From JAAYZK01 sp964535025 (GTDB lineage: Bacteria; Planctomycetota; Phycisphaerae; SM23-33; FEN-1343), in the NCBI GenBank assembly GCA_964535025.1, contig CAZHRW010000202.1:1-40818 (forward strand): a stretch of DNA of 40,818 bases, read 5' to 3'. This document shows, piece after piece, positions 24,463 through 32,774 of the stretch. Position numbers and translations under genes: made by a program. A model generated the notes under the pieces. The model saw only the letters and a program-made list of their open reading frames with translations, was not told where the DNA came from and did no database searches. Each line of letters opens with the position of its first letter. Positions within the stretch are counted from its first letter, which is position 1.

Positions 24463-26804
24463 TCGAAACGATCGGCATGGGACTGTGGATGGGCGGCACC
24501 GGCGGGGCGTATCTGCTCGCTTCGACAGGGCTGCTGGTCGTGGACGTCGCCAAGATCGACCTGAATGCCCACGACCGGCCGACGGAGATGCGTGTGCTGC
24601 TGGTGGGGCCGGACCGGCAGGTGCTCCAGGAGGTGCGGATCCCCGACGACGGCCTGCCGGCCGGCGAGGGCGCAGGGCCTGCCCAGGCGGTGCGCCTGCA
24701 GACGCGCGTTGAGCAGCCCGGCATCTATGCCGTCAACGTGACGGTCGTCAACGACCCGCATGGCGAACGGATGGTATGGCGCCTGCGGACGAACGCCGCG
24801 AAACACCTCATCGAGATGGGTCGCGGCCACCGCGATCGCCGGCACGACGAACCGATCGTCCTGCGCAGCGCCGACCAGCCCGGCGACATCTGCTGGCGGC
24901 CGCGCGAGGGCGACCTGGCCATCGAAGCCACCGACCTGCCCGAAGGCGTCGCATCGCTGGAACTGTACAACGCCGCCGAGGTGCTGCTGCAGTCGATCCC
25001 CGTCCGCGACGGCCGTGCGGCCGCGACGATAGACGCGTCGGTCCCCCGCGACGGAACGCCGTGGCGGCTCCACCTGCCTAAGGCGAAGGCGACGGTCCAG
25101 ATCGACGGCCTGACCCGCTGGGGCGAGCGGGAGGCCGTCGGCGACCTGTGCCTCTGGACGGACGAGCCGTCGGCGTGGTTTGCTCTGGAAGACTGCCGCT
25201 GGCTGCTGACGCCTTATAGCAGAACCGTCTACGCGCCGCCGGGCGAGGCCGCGCGGATCGTCCTGAAGGTCCGCAACAATGCGCCGACGCCACGGACGGT
25301 CGACCTGGCGGTCGAATTCCCCGATGTCAACGCCTGGCCGGTCCAGCTGTCCGAACGGCGCCTCATACTCGAGCCACGATCCGGCCGCGAGGTGGTGGTG
25401 CGCGGCACGGCCCCGGACGCGGGCGCCGAGCGCCTCTGCCACGTGCGCGCCACCCTGGCCGAGGCGCCGTCCGTTTCGACCTACAGCTCGATCCGCCTTC
25501 GCGGCGGTGTCGCGCCGGCTCAACGGCCCCTGGATCTGCCGCTGGTCATCGAGCCCTACCGCCACGAGAACGAGCAGTTCGGGTACGTGCCGGACGTGCC
25601 GACCGACTGGGAGATCTACGTCGACCTGGACAACCGCCCCTCGGTCCGCACCTCCGCCGGCGTGACGACGCTCCGCGACGGCCGGTGGCAGACCGCCGAC
25701 TTCGCTGCGGCGATTCGGGGCGGCACCTTCACCCCGCAGCTCGACCGCGCGAACACGAAGATCGCCTACGACCGCGACAACGACATGTACCTTCTGGCCA
25801 CCGATCACGGCAAAGCGGCCCTGTTGCATTCGACCGACCGGGGCAGTACGTTCACCGCCTGCGACATCGGCACCGCCGGCAGCGGCCTGGACATCGAGCA
25901 GTTCACCGGCCACAACGTTCCCGACGGCCCGCCGCCGGTCGTCCGGGCTACCCGCACCGACAGCGGCGGGGGGGGCTTTTGGCGCCGCGTGGCCGATCTG
26001 GACCTGATCACTTTCGATAAACGCGATGGCCGCGTCGAGGCGCGCCCGCCCGTGAGGCTCTCCGACAAGGCGTTGGGCGTCGGCATGCACTCCGGCCTGG
26101 CGTCCGCGGTCGTCTCCCGCGGCTCCCGTGTGCACGTCGTGTGGGCCGAGGCGACCGACCCCGATGAAGACGTTCCCGGCGTGCCGACGTACGTCGTGAC
26201 GTACGACCGCGAGGAAGGCCGTCTGCTTGGCGAGCCGGTGCTGGTCGGCTACGGGGCACCGCCGAACGACGTCCACAACCGCCCGTCGATCACCATCGAC
26301 AGCCGGGGCATCCTGCACGTTCTCACCGGCACGCACGGCCATCCGTTCTCGTATACCCACTCGCTCGAACCCAACACCGCCCACGGCGACTGGTCCGAGG
26401 CGCGGAGCATGGGCGAGGGGCTCTCGCAGACCTATGTCGGCATGGTGTGCGGCCCGGATGACACGCTGCACCTGGCGTACCGCCTGTGGCGGACCGACAC
26501 CGACCCGCACCCTGTCGGCTCCCACGCGACGCTCGCCTACCAGCGCAAGCGTCCGGGCGAGCCCTGGGAAGCGCCCCGGGTGCTCGTGGTCGCCGCGTTC
26601 GCCAATTACGGCGTGTTCTACCATCGCCTCACCGTCGCCCGCGCCGGACGGGTGGGGCTGTCGTACGATTACTGGGCCACCTACTGGTTCTACCGCAACG
26701 ACCACCCCGGCCGGCGCCGCCAGACGCTGATCTCGCCCGACGGGGGCGATACCTGGAAGCTGCTGACCACCGCCGACCTGCAGGCCGTCATGGCCGAGAA
26801 GTAG
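24459..26804 (+). CDS. BNR_4-repeat protein, ulvan-lyase-like
   Basis: A 781-residue protein. Residues 1-370 are beta-rich with a TGLLVVDVAKIDL opening and no recognised domain. Residues about 400-770 form a BNR_4-like beta propeller with DVHNRPSITIDSRG, LTGTHGHPFSY, SQTYVGMV and LAYRLWRT. H606 and H626 are 20 residues apart, and Y659 and R675 are 16 apart. As I recall, PL24/PL25 ulvan lyases use a His/His/Tyr/Arg set of similar spacing to cut next to uronic acid. This supports a lyase but does not prove one, since BNR_4 occurs in many non-lyases. There is no signal peptide although related lyases are secreted. It overlaps the GH5-like gene by 4 bases. Confidence 0.7.
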   Translation: MIETIGMGLWMGGTGGAYLLASTGLLVVDVAKIDLNAHDRPTEMRVLLVGPDRQVLQEVRIPDDGLPAGEGAGPAQAVRLQTRVEQPGIYAVNVTVVNDPHGERMVWRLRTNAAKHLIEMGRGHRDRRHDEPIVLRSADQPGDICWRPREGDLAIEATDLPEGVASLELYNAAEVLLQSIPVRDGRAAATIDASVPRDGTPWRLHLPKAKATVQIDGLTRWGEREAVGDLCLWTDEPSAWFALEDCRWLLTPYSRTVYAPPGEAARIVLKVRNNAPTPRTVDLAVEFPDVNAWPVQLSERRLILEPRSGREVVVRGTAPDAGAERLCHVRATLAEAPSVSTYSSIRLRGGVAPAQRPLDLPLVIEPYRHENEQFGYVPDVPTDWEIYVDLDNRPSVRTSAGVTTLRDGRWQTADFAAAIRGGTFTPQLDRANTKIAYDRDNDMYLLATDHGKAALLHSTDRGSTFTACDIGTAGSGLDIEQFTGHNVPDGPPPVVRATRTDSGGGGFWRRVADLDLITFDKRDGRVEARPPVRLSDKALGVGMHSGLASAVVSRGSRVHVVWAEATDPDEDVPGVPTYVVTYDREEGRLLGEPVLVGYGAPPNDVHNRPSITIDSRGILHVLTGTHGHPFSYTHSLEPNTAHGDWSEARSMGEGLSQTYVGMVCGPDDTLHLAYRLWRTDTDPHPVGSHATLAYQRKRPGEPWEAPRVLVVAAFANYGVFYHRLTVARAGRVGLSYDYWATYWFYRNDHPGRRRQTLISPDGGDTWKLLTTADLQAVMAEK

Positions 26805-26814
26805 AGGAGTCCCC

Positions 26815-28182
26815 GTGCTGCGAGCGCAACGTCCGAATGTCCTGTTCATCATGGCCGACCAGTTCCGCCACGACTTCCTCGGCGCCGCCGGGGCGGCGTT
26901 CGTCCGCACGCCCAACATCGATCGCATCGCCGAGCGGGGCGTGCGGTTTACGCAGTGCTGCTCGAACGCCCCGCTCTGCGCCCCGGCGCGGATCGCCCTG
27001 GCGACGGGGCTGATGGCCGGCCGGACCGGGGCGCTGACCAACGAGCGTTTTCTCTCGCGGCAACAGACGACGTACTATCAGCGGCTGCGTGATCACAACT
27101 ACCGCGTCGGCTGCTGCGGCAAGCTCGACCTGGCCAAGCCCGACCCGTGGAACTCGACGGGCGATCGGCCCTGCACGTTCACCTTCGGCTTCACGCACCC
27201 CGTCGAGATCGAAGGCAAGATGCACGCGGGCAACCGCCCCACGCCGCAGGGGCCCTACGGGCTGGATCTGCAGCGGCGGGGGCTGTACGAGGCCTTCCAT
27301 GCCGACTACGCCGCCCGTGCCCGCAATCACTGGGTGAAGAACGCCTCGCACGATTCGGTCCTGCCGGCCGAGTGGTTCCAGGACACCTACATCGGCCGGC
27401 GCTCGGTCGAATGGCTCGAGCGGATCGGCGACGACTTCCCGTGGCACCTGTTCGTCAGCTTCGCCGGCCCGCACGACCCGTTCGACCCGCCGGCGACGTA
27501 CGCCCAGCGGTACCGTGACGCCGACATGCCGCCGGCGATCCACGATGAGCTGGCCGGCAAGCCCGCCTGCCTGCGCCACAAGCAGCGGCCGCTCAGCGAC
27601 GCGGAGATCGCCCACACCCGCCGCCAGTACTGCGCCTCAATCGAGGCGATCGACGACGCTGTCGGCGACATCCTCGACGTCCTCGAACGCCGCGGGATGC
27701 TCGACAACACGGTCATCGTCTTCAGCGCCGATCACGGCGAGATGCTCGGCGATCACGGCTTGTACACGAAGAACGTGATGTACGAGCCGTCCCTGCGGGT
27801 CCCGCTGGTGGTCGCCGGGCCGGGGATCGACGGCGGGCGGGTCGGCGACGCGCTGATCGAGTTGATCGACGTCAACGCCACGCTCTGCGAGCTGGCCGGT
27901 CTGCCCGCCCAGGAGGGGCTGGACGCCCGCAGCTTCGCCGGCCTCTGCCGCGGCGAGGCCGACGGTCACCGCGACGCCACGGTCGCCGAACTGGAGCACG
28001 GCCGCTGCGTGCGGACGGACCGCTGGAAGCTGATCGAGACCTACAACGATACCGCCGAGCTGTACGACCTGCAGGCCGATCCCCGGGAGCTGGAGAATGT
28101 CGCCGCCGATCACCCCGACCGTGTCGCCGAACTGCGGGGGATCTTCCGGGCGCGGATTCTCGAGCGCCAGTGGCGGTGGTGA
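26815..28182 (+). CDS. S1-family sulfatase
   Basis: A 455-residue sulfatase. Motifs in order: PNVLFIMADQFRHD, with the metal Asp at residue 15, RTPNIDRIAERGVRFT, the catalytic NAPLCAPARIALATG with C55 as the formylglycine precursor (C-A-P-A-R fits C-x-P-x-R), VFSADHGEMLGDHG with metal Asp-His, and a C-terminal RTDRWKLIETYND to DPRELENVA. It removes sulfate esters from sugars after maturation of the Cys by a formylglycine-generating or anaerobic enzyme not in the window. The start is GTG with GAGGAG upstream. It lacks a signal peptide, which points to a cytoplasmic site of action, unusual for sulfatases of polysaccharide loci. Full length, unlike the stump at 75. Confidence 0.92.
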   Translation: MLRAQRPNVLFIMADQFRHDFLGAAGAAFVRTPNIDRIAERGVRFTQCCSNAPLCAPARIALATGLMAGRTGALTNERFLSRQQTTYYQRLRDHNYRVGCCGKLDLAKPDPWNSTGDRPCTFTFGFTHPVEIEGKMHAGNRPTPQGPYGLDLQRRGLYEAFHADYAARARNHWVKNASHDSVLPAEWFQDTYIGRRSVEWLERIGDDFPWHLFVSFAGPHDPFDPPATYAQRYRDADMPPAIHDELAGKPACLRHKQRPLSDAEIAHTRRQYCASIEAIDDAVGDILDVLERRGMLDNTVIVFSADHGEMLGDHGLYTKNVMYEPSLRVPLVVAGPGIDGGRVGDALIELIDVNATLCELAGLPAQEGLDARSFAGLCRGEADGHRDATVAELEHGRCVRTDRWKLIETYNDTAELYDLQADPRELENVAADHPDRVAELRGIFRARILERQWRW

Positions 28183-28188
28183 GGTACA

Positions 28189-30393
28189 ATGACATCGATG
28201 ACGCGTATCTCAGAACCGTTCGAGACCACCTTCGGCGTCGTGACCGGCGTCGAGGCGCCGCGACGGCTGTCGGAGGCGACACGCCGCCTGGCCGCACGCT
28301 ACCTGTGCGGCGAGATCGGCGCGACGATGGCCGACCCGCCCGACAAGCTCGCCCGCGAGGCGTTTGCCGACGATTCGGACCCGATCTACGTGGCCAAGGC
28401 GATCGGGCACATCGCACGCCACGCCCCGCTGCGGGTCCTGCCCGGCGAGAAGCTCATCGGCGCCGCGACGCTCCGCCACGCGATGCGCCACATGATCCCC
28501 TACACCGACGTCCGCAGCGTCTCGCATACGACGCTGAACTTCGCCGAGGCGATCCGGATCGGCTACGCGGGGTATCGCCGCCGGATCGCCGAACGCCGCG
28601 CCGCCGGCGACCTGGACGGGTGCGGGCGCGATGTGCTCGACGCGATGGACCTGTGCATCGACGCGGCGATGGTCTGGCACGGGCGCTACGTCGAACTGCT
28701 CGCCGAGCGGCTGCCCGCCTCGACCGGCGACGAGCGAGCGACGTACGAGGAGGCCCTGGCCAACCTGCGGGTCGTGCCCGAGAATCCGCCGCAAACCTTC
28801 AAACAGGCCGTCCAGTCGCTCTGGTCGTTCTGGGCCTTCACCCGCCTGTGCGGCAACTGGAGCGGGATCGGGCGGATCGACGCCATGCTCGGGCCGTACC
28901 TCGATGCGGACCTGGCGGCGGGGCGGATCACGCTCGACGAGGCCCGCCAGTGGCTGGCCCACTTCTGGATCCACGGCTGCGAGTGGATCGTTCCGGTCGA
29001 CGCCGGGGACACCACCAGTTACATCCACGTTCGCGGCAGCGGCGACGCGCAGACGTATCAGAACATCGTCCTGGCCGGCGTCGACGAGGACGGCCGCGAC
29101 GTGACCAACGCGGTGACGTACCTCGTGCTCGACGTTGTCGAGGAACTGCACATCTCCGATTTCCCCATCGCCGTGCGGGTCAGCGAGCGCACGCCCGACC
29201 GCCTCTGGCGCCGCATCGCCGACATCCAGCGTCGGGGCGGGGGGATCGTGGCGATCTACAACGAGCCGCTCATGCTCGAGGCGCTGACCGACTTCGGCTG
29301 GCCGCTGCGCGACGCCCGCAACGTCGCCAACGACGGCTGCTGGGAGGCGATCGTGCCGGGCCGGACGTGCTTCACCTACAAACCCTTCGACATGCTGGCG
29401 CTGCTGCAGGATGTCCTGGGCATGGGCGACGGGGGGCCGCCGGGCGACGTGACGTCGTTCGAGCAGCTCTACGATCGTTTCCGCCGGCGCCTGGCGGCCC
29501 ACTGCGAGGCGTTCCACGCCGCCGCCGACACCTGGAACCTCGCCGACGGGCCCGCCGACCGCGGGCGGGGCGACGCGCCGCTGGTGTCGCTGCTGGCCGG
29601 CGGGTGCCTCGAGCGCGGCCGCGACTACCACGACCGCGGGGCCGACTACAACGTCATCGCCATCCACGCCGGGGGCATCCCCGACGCCGCCAACAGCCTG
29701 CTGGCGATCAAGCGGTACGTCTTCGACGAGCGGCGCCTGACGCTCGGGGAACTGGTGGCCCTGCTCGAGGACGACTGGGCCGGCGGCGAGGCCCTCCGCC
29801 GCGAGATCCGGCGGGACCTGACGCTGTATGGCAACGACGATGACGCCGCCGACGCGATGGTCCGTCGCGTCGTCGACGACTACGCGGCGATCGCCGGCGC
29901 GGTGCGCTATCGCGAGGGCACCTGGCGGCCGGTGGGCATCAGCACGTTCGGGCGGGAGATCGAATACCGCCGCCACCGCAGGGCCACCGCCTTCGGCGCG
30001 CGGGCCGGGGAGATCCTCGCGACCAACCTGGGCGCCACGCCCGGGACCGACCATCGCGGCCCGACGGCCCTGATCAACAGCTTCTGCAGGATGGACTACC
30101 GCAAGACGCCCAACGGCGTGCCGCTGGAGATCAAGCTGTCGGCCTCGGCCATCCGCGGCGAGCGGGGCCCGGCGGTGCTGGTGACGCTGATGAAGACCTT
30201 CATCCGCCTCGGCGGCTGGTTCCTCCACATCGACGCCGTCGACGCCGCGACACTCCGCGACGCCCAGGCCCACCCCGAGCGGTACACCAATCTCGCCGTC
30301 CGCGTCTCCGGCTGGTCGGCCCGCTTCACCACGCTCGACGAGCAGTGGCAGGCGATGATCATCCATCGCACCGAGCACGGCGCCCGGGCGTAA
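28189..30393 (+). CDS. Glycyl radical enzyme (PFL family), dehydratase/lyase-like
   Basis: A 734-residue glycyl radical enzyme. The PFL-like barrel includes FKQAVQSLWSFWAFTRLCGNW and NVANDGCWEAIVPGRT, where C384 is the expected thiyl Cys and E386 (C-x-E) is the acid/base residue of the dehydratase/lyase members rather than the Cys-Cys pair of pyruvate formate-lyase. The C-terminal domain has the glycyl loop LAVRVSGWSARF (G708). Members split C-C, C-N or C-O bonds of diols, choline, isethionate or hydroxyproline. The substrate here is unknown; the sugar-catabolic neighbours suggest a diol or deoxy-sugar product. The radical-SAM activase normally beside such genes is absent. It is the last gene of the tight run, 6 bp after the sulfatase. 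The enzyme implies anaerobic growth. Confidence 0.88.
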   Translation: MTSMTRISEPFETTFGVVTGVEAPRRLSEATRRLAARYLCGEIGATMADPPDKLAREAFADDSDPIYVAKAIGHIARHAPLRVLPGEKLIGAATLRHAMRHMIPYTDVRSVSHTTLNFAEAIRIGYAGYRRRIAERRAAGDLDGCGRDVLDAMDLCIDAAMVWHGRYVELLAERLPASTGDERATYEEALANLRVVPENPPQTFKQAVQSLWSFWAFTRLCGNWSGIGRIDAMLGPYLDADLAAGRITLDEARQWLAHFWIHGCEWIVPVDAGDTTSYIHVRGSGDAQTYQNIVLAGVDEDGRDVTNAVTYLVLDVVEELHISDFPIAVRVSERTPDRLWRRIADIQRRGGGIVAIYNEPLMLEALTDFGWPLRDARNVANDGCWEAIVPGRTCFTYKPFDMLALLQDVLGMGDGGPPGDVTSFEQLYDRFRRRLAAHCEAFHAAADTWNLADGPADRGRGDAPLVSLLAGGCLERGRDYHDRGADYNVIAIHAGGIPDAANSLLAIKRYVFDERRLTLGELVALLEDDWAGGEALRREIRRDLTLYGNDDDAADAMVRRVVDDYAAIAGAVRYREGTWRPVGISTFGREIEYRRHRRATAFGARAGEILATNLGATPGTDHRGPTALINSFCRMDYRKTPNGVPLEIKLSASAIRGERGPAVLVTLMKTFIRLGGWFLHIDAVDAATLRDAQAHPERYTNLAVRVSGWSARFTTLDEQWQAMIIHRTEHGARA

Positions 30394-30546
30394 GGGGCCC
30401 ATCCCCCCTCGGCCACGGCCCTACCGCCGCCTACCGAAACCGCCCACGGAAGAATCATAATTTCTCCAGACGGATTCACCGGCATCCTCCTCCTAGCATT
30501 AGAGATCGATAGGGGACGTCGACCCGGCGCCGACGCTGTGAGGACA

Positions 30547-31560
30547 ATGACCGCTTACCCGACCGACATCGAGACGGGACGCATGACGGCGATGACGATC
30601 GTCCGCCCGGGCGTCCTGGAGGTCCAGTCGGTGCCGGGGCCGGTGCCGGGGCCGGGCGAGGTGCGGGTGCGGCTGGAAGGGTGCGGGGTGTCGGCGTCGG
30701 ACGTGGCGGCGTGGGAGGGGCGGGAGTGGTTCCCCTACCCCCTGGCGCCGGGGCAGCTCGGCCACGAGGGCTGGGGCGTGATCGACCGGGTCGGCGAGGG
30801 CGTCGGCCACCTGACCGTCGGCCAACGGGTGACGTTCCTGTCCGACCGCGCCTACGCCCTGGCCGACGTGACCGACGCGGCGAAGGTCGTGCCCCTGCCG
30901 GCGGCGCTGGACGGCCGTCCGCTGCCCGGCGAGCCGCTCGGCGGCGCGATGAACGTCTTCGCCCGCAGCGGGATCGAACCCCGCCGGACGGTCGCCGTCG
31001 TCGGCATCGGGTTCCTCGGCGCGCTGCTGACGCAACTGGCGGCCCGCGCCGGCGCGCGGGTCATCGCGATCAGCCGCCGGGTCTTCTCGCGACAGGTCGC
31101 CTCGCGGATGGGCGCCGCCCAGACCGTGCCCATGGACGACACCCGCCGCGTCATCGAGACGGTCGGCGAGCTGACCGACGGCCGCCTGTGCGACGTTGTC
31201 ATCGAGGCCGTCGGCCGCCAGTGGCCGCTGGATCTCGCCGGCGAGCTGACGAGCGAGCGGGGACGGCTGGTCATCGCCGGCGATCACGCCGACGGCCCGC
31301 GGCAGGTCAACATGGACCTGTGGAGCCGGCGGGGGCTGGACGTCGTCAACGCCCACGAACGCGACGTGGCCCGCCGCACCGCCGGGATGGCCCGGGCCGT
31401 CGACGCCATCCTCGGCGGCGAGCTGGACCCGTGGGACCTGATCACCCACACATTTCCCCTCGACAAGCTCGGCGAGGCCCTCGCGGCCGTGCGGGACCGG
31501 CCCGACGGCTTCGTCAAGGCGGTCGTCCGCATGGCCCCGCCCGCCGAGGCCGCGACGTAA
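30547..31560 (+). CDS. MDR-family dehydrogenase without the structural zinc loop
   Basis: A 337-residue medium-chain dehydrogenase. It shows a GroES-like fold (VLEVQSVPGPVPGPGEVRVRL), a catalytic-site CGVSASDVAAW with GHEGWGVI, and the Rossmann motif VAVVGIGFLGALLTQLAARAGA. The four-Cys structural zinc loop of the dehydrogenase at 19169 is missing. Substrate is likely a sugar, polyol or aldehyde. It follows the glycyl radical enzyme by 153 bp, which contain CATAAT but no good promoter pair, so it may start a new unit or read through. A GTG at 30538 is also possible; the ATG at 30547 is my choice without strong evidence. Confidence 0.85.
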   Translation: MTAYPTDIETGRMTAMTIVRPGVLEVQSVPGPVPGPGEVRVRLEGCGVSASDVAAWEGREWFPYPLAPGQLGHEGWGVIDRVGEGVGHLTVGQRVTFLSDRAYALADVTDAAKVVPLPAALDGRPLPGEPLGGAMNVFARSGIEPRRTVAVVGIGFLGALLTQLAARAGARVIAISRRVFSRQVASRMGAAQTVPMDDTRRVIETVGELTDGRLCDVVIEAVGRQWPLDLAGELTSERGRLVIAGDHADGPRQVNMDLWSRRGLDVVNAHERDVARRTAGMARAVDAILGGELDPWDLITHTFPLDKLGEALAAVRDRPDGFVKAVVRMAPPAEAAT

Positions 31561-31572
31561 GGCGGGTGGCCC

Positions 31573-32697
31573 ATGCGGATCGCGGTGTTCTGTCCATCAT
31601 TGATGTCGGACTGGCGTCACGGCAGCGCCCATTTCCTGCGGGGGCTGGTGGCCGAGCTGCTCACGCGGGGCCACGACGTCCGAACCTACGCGCCGGTCAA
31701 CGCCTGGAGCTACGCCGCGCTCATCGGCGACGACGAGTCCGCCGACGCGGTCCGCCGGGTCTATCCGAGGCTCGAGCCCGTCCGCTACCACCTGCGGACC
31801 TTCGATGCGGCCCGCGACCTCCACGAGCCCGAGCTGATCCTCGTACACGCCTGGAACGACCCGACCCTGGTGGCCCGCCTGGGGGCCTACCGCGCGGACC
31901 GAGCCGGCTGTCGTCTGCTGTTTTACGACGCGCACCACCGTTACCTCACGCGGCCGGAGGCGATGGCGCCGTACGACCTGTCGGCCTGCGACGGCGTGCT
32001 GGCGGGCGGGCAGGTCCTCGGCGACCACTACCTCCGCGACGGCCGGGTCCGGCGGGCGTGGGTCTTCCACGAGGCCGCCGACGTGCGGGTGTTCCACCCC
32101 CTCGACGACGAGCCGACCACCGGCGAGCTGATCTGGGTGGGCAGCGGCGGCGACGAGGCGCGGAGGATCGACCTGCACACGTTCCTGCTCGGCCCGATCG
32201 TCGCGCTGAAGCTCACCAGCACCGTCTTCGGCGCCGGCTACAGCGACGACACCCTGGCGGCGCTGACCGCCGGGGGCATCCGCTACGGGGCGTGGTTGCC
32301 GAACGTCCGCGTTCCCCGGCAGTTCGCCCGCCACCGCGTGACGGTGCACATCCCCGGCCGGTCCCATACCGCGGCGCTGCCGGGCGTGCCGACCTCCCGG
32401 CCGTTCGAGGCGATGGCGTGCGGGATCCCGCTGATCAGCGCGCCGTGGGAGGACCGCGAGGGGCTGTTCACGGCGGGCGAGGACTACCTGGTCGCCCGCG
32501 ACGGCGAACAGATGAAGGCCCACCTGCGGGCCGTGCTGTCCGACGCGGCCCTCGCCCGCTCCCTGGCCGCCCACGGCCGCCAGACGATCCTCCGCCGCCA
32601 CACGTGCGCTCACCGCGCCGACCAGTTGATGGCAATCTGCCGCGAGCTGGGCCTGGACACGGAGGCCGGCGCCCGCCGGGACACGAAAGGACCGTGA
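31573..32697 (+). CDS. CgeB-type glycosyltransferase
   Basis: A 374-residue GT-B protein. It begins MRIAVFCPSLMSDWRHGSAHFL and GHDVRTYAPVNAWS, has LLFYDAHHRY, GELIWVGSGGDEARR and, at the donor site, GVPTSRPFEAMACGIPLISAPWEDREGLF. This is the CgeB/Glyco_trans_1_2 arrangement found in pairs with sister genes in many soil and aquatic bacteria. Donor and acceptor are unknown. The gene begins 12 bp after the second dehydrogenase and is followed at 32702 by the start of a second such gene that is cut off, so a paired locus appears to have been lost. Confidence 0.85.
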   Translation: MRIAVFCPSLMSDWRHGSAHFLRGLVAELLTRGHDVRTYAPVNAWSYAALIGDDESADAVRRVYPRLEPVRYHLRTFDAARDLHEPELILVHAWNDPTLVARLGAYRADRAGCRLLFYDAHHRYLTRPEAMAPYDLSACDGVLAGGQVLGDHYLRDGRVRRAWVFHEAADVRVFHPLDDEPTTGELIWVGSGGDEARRIDLHTFLLGPIVALKLTSTVFGAGYSDDTLAALTAGGIRYGAWLPNVRVPRQFARHRVTVHIPGRSHTAALPGVPTSRPFEAMACGIPLISAPWEDREGLFTAGEDYLVARDGEQMKAHLRAVLSDAALARSLAAHGRQTILRRHTCAHRADQLMAICRELGLDTEAGARRDTKGP

Positions 32698-32701
32698 GAC
32701 C

Positions 32702-32764
32702 ATGAACATCGTCATCCTGGGTGTGTCGATCATGTCCCCCTTCGAATGGCCCCCGACGCCGTGA
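32702..32764 (+). pseudogene. Stump of a second CgeB-like glycosyltransferase
   Basis: An ATG 4 bases after the upstream stop, with GAAAGGA before it, opens MNIVILGVSIMSPFEWPPTP and a stop. The start matches the usual opening of the CgeB-like partner genes (MxIVILGLSI...). Twenty residues remain; the rest is replaced by the 3' end of the convergent AI-2E gene 10 bp on. I read it as the remnant of a deletion or insertion junction. It is short enough that chance cannot be excluded. Confidence 0.5.
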
Positions 32765-32774
32765 CCCCGAGAGG

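Noticed and set aside
14374..30393. Bacterial microcompartment for the glycyl radical enzyme
   Set aside because: No shell protein, aldehyde dehydrogenase or activase gene is in this window, so no microcompartment can be claimed.
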